From: Flavobacterium sp. N1994 | GTDB taxonomy: Bacteria > Bacteroidota > Bacteroidia > Flavobacteriales > Flavobacteriaceae | Length of the DNA stretch: 64,000 nt | Direction of reading: 5' to 3' | NCBI RefSeq assembly: GCF_025947145.1 | Contig: NZ_CP109999.1 | Coordinates: 2,294,001 to 2,358,000 of the forward strand | Part shown: positions 62,938 through 64,000 of the stretch, in pieces | How the letters are laid out: each line of letters opens with the position of its first letter | How positions within the stretch are numbered: the stretch's first letter is position 1 | Position numbers and translations under genes: made by a program | The notes under the pieces: generated by a model | The model's input: the letters and a program-made list of their open reading frames with translations, nothing else | What the model was told of the DNA's origin: nothing | Database searches by the model: none

Positions 62938-64000
62938 TTATTTAGAAAAACCTGAACCAGTAACGTTCAATGTACTAGTGTTTAAAATCTGTCTTGGAGT
63001 AACCAAATAGTTAATTTGAGGCATAGCTCCTGAATCAGGTCCCCAATAATTAGCCCAACTGTTCGAGCCTCCATAATGACCTGCATCGTTTCGGGTTAAG
63101 TCTAAATCGGTGTACAATACCGATGGATTTCCAGCATTAACATTCCCTCCCGTTACGGTATAAGTAGTATTGTTAAAACTCATATTGACTGCTCCTGTAT
63201 TATTGCTTTGCGTTATAGGACTGCCAGAGGTTACGAATGCATTGGTAAATACATTGTAGGTTGCTGTTACTGTTGCAATACCGTAGTATTCTATACAGGC
63301 CGTGGTTTGACCTACCACAAAAGAAACCGCGTTGTTCATGATGGTAATATTCCCTGCAGTATTGGCATTAGCAATATCAATGTAGATTGGAGCAACATCG
63401 CCACCGTTAGGTTGGTAAATGGTATTATTAATAATTTCATCAGATCCACCGGCTTTTATCTTGTATGCATAGATGCCTGATGTAAAGTTATTCCAGAATT
63501 TAAAGTTATAACTGTCTTGTTGATTGGTGATTCCACTTGTAGTAGCGTTTCCTATAAATTCAACATCACTTGTGGCAAGACTGGTATCTGTCCCCTGACT
63601 ATAAGCACTTAAAGACCCTGAGGTATTTCCGGTAACTCTTCCGTGTGAAATAGCAATATAGCCTATAACATTGCATCCTGATATATTTGTTGTAGTATTA
63701 GGAAAACTTCCATCTACATTATTCAAATAACAGTTGTATAAGTTTACGGTAGTTCTTCCTCCGGTAGTAGCTCCGGTAACCGTAACATTATAAATCGTAA
63801 AATTTCCAGAGCTTAAATTATTAAAGGTAACTACTCTTCCAGCTGATGGAGTAATATTAATAGATCCCTGAATAAAATATTTGTTGTAAATAGTTTCCGA
63901 AACGAAAGTCAAGGATTTGTTGATGGTCAGATTTTCAACATAAGCAGTACCGTTAGTTTTGGGTTGGATGATGATTCGGTCTCCATTGGCCGCAGCTGTA
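62938..64000 (-). CDS. Secreted beta-helix protein (5' end outside window)
   Basis: The frame stays open to the right edge, so the start lies outside; at least 354 residues are present. The sequence has repeating short strands with Asn/Gly turns (NKYFIQGSINITP, LSSGNFTIYNVTVTG, VNLYNCYLNNVDG), the pattern of right-handed parallel beta-helix surface proteins, and closes with DAGHYGGSNSWANYWGP. No sorting domain at its C-terminus, unlike its two neighbours; it may be exported with them. Confidence 0.8.
   Translation of the reverse strand, partial: TAAANGDRIIIQPKTNGTAYVENLTINKSLTFVSETIYNKYFIQGSINITPSAGRVVTFNNLSSGNFTIYNVTVTGATTGGRTTVNLYNCYLNNVDGSFPNTTTNISGCNVIGYIAISHGRVTGNTSGSLSAYSQGTDTSLATSDVEFIGNATTSGITNQQDSYNFKFWNNFTSGIYAYKIKAGGSDEIINNTIYQPNGGDVAPIYIDIANANTAGNITIMNNAVSFVVGQTTACIEYYGIATVTATYNVFTNAFVTSGSPITQSNNTGAVNMSFNNTTYTVTGGNVNAGNPSVLYTDLDLTRNDAGHYGGSNSWANYWGPDSGAMPQINYLVTPRQILNTSTLNVTGSGFSK

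Noticed and set aside
1..64000. tRNA, rRNA or CRISPR loci
   Set aside because: I saw no cloverleaf, rRNA core or repeat-spacer pattern while reading both strands; a covariance-model scan could still find a small RNA.

Overview
The window is a piece of a Bacteroidota chromosome, most likely Flavobacteriaceae and close to Flavobacterium. The evidence is an AT-rich sequence, many secreted proteins ending in type IX secretion (T9SS) sorting domains of types A and B, a gliding-motility-type C-terminus, promoters of the TTG-N(17-23)-TAnnTTTG form, an OlsF-type ornithine-lipid synthase and a DUF6266 protein. I found no rRNA, tRNA or CRISPR array.

Layout. 1-6.7 kb: mfd (cut by the left edge), a small lipoprotein, an NAD-dependent epimerase/threonine-dehydrogenase-like enzyme, then a two-gene unit of a membrane-anchored protein and a truncated-haemoglobin-like lipoprotein, a 35-residue membrane peptide and an NTF2-like secreted protein. 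6.8-11.4 kb: an L,D-transpeptidase, a secreted unknown and an M13 peptidase. 11.6-14.9 kb: deoC followed by a catalytic aldehyde dehydrogenase and a half-length partner with no catalytic cysteine, together resembling a split ALDH16. 15.2-25.9 kb: a full reductive pyrimidine degradation operon: PreT/PreA reduce uracil or thymine, dihydropyrimidinase opens the ring, a nitrilase-type amidohydrolase and an M20-type carbamoylase can remove the carbamoyl group, a class III aminotransferase makes (methyl)malonate semialdehyde, MmsA makes acetyl- or propionyl-CoA, and an NCS1 carrier imports the base. With deoC next to it, the region can account for use of both the sugar and the base of deoxynucleosides. 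A 137-bp duplicate of the 5' end of the M20 gene sits between preA and the intact gene.

26-34.7 kb: a 2-hydroxyacid dehydrogenase broken by one missing T, a TM2/DUF2752/DUF4870/M48 membrane cluster, OlsF, exonuclease III, an OmpA lipoprotein with a coiled coil, and UmuC-UmuD. 34.7-41 kb: a complete RND efflux operon and a small acidic secreted protein with a near-perfect promoter. 41-48.9 kb: two large T9SS cargo proteins, a 65-residue unknown and a DUF6266 protein.

49-51.8 kb is the clearest accessory segment: an 11-bp tandem repeat with an inverted copy, a DpnI-type methyl-directed restriction enzyme coupled to a 66-residue protein (the arrangement of dpnC-dpnD), a lone IS200-like/REP-associated transposase enclosed by two nested pairs of inverted hairpins, and an 88-bp tandem duplication that carries a palindrome beside GTAG and copies the end of a nuclease gene.

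52-60.3 kb: an operon that starts with an ECF sigma factor and continues with a putative anti-sigma protein, a Spy/CpxP-like protein, two purple-acid-phosphatase-like T9SS proteins (the second broken by a single missing G in a G run), a YHYH protein with an SHD1-like domain and two membrane helices, a double DUF1566 protein and a HupE/UreJ-like membrane protein. 60.3-64 kb: a leftward operon of surface proteins, including a tail-fibre/S74-type chaperone protein and a beta-helix protein cut by the right edge.
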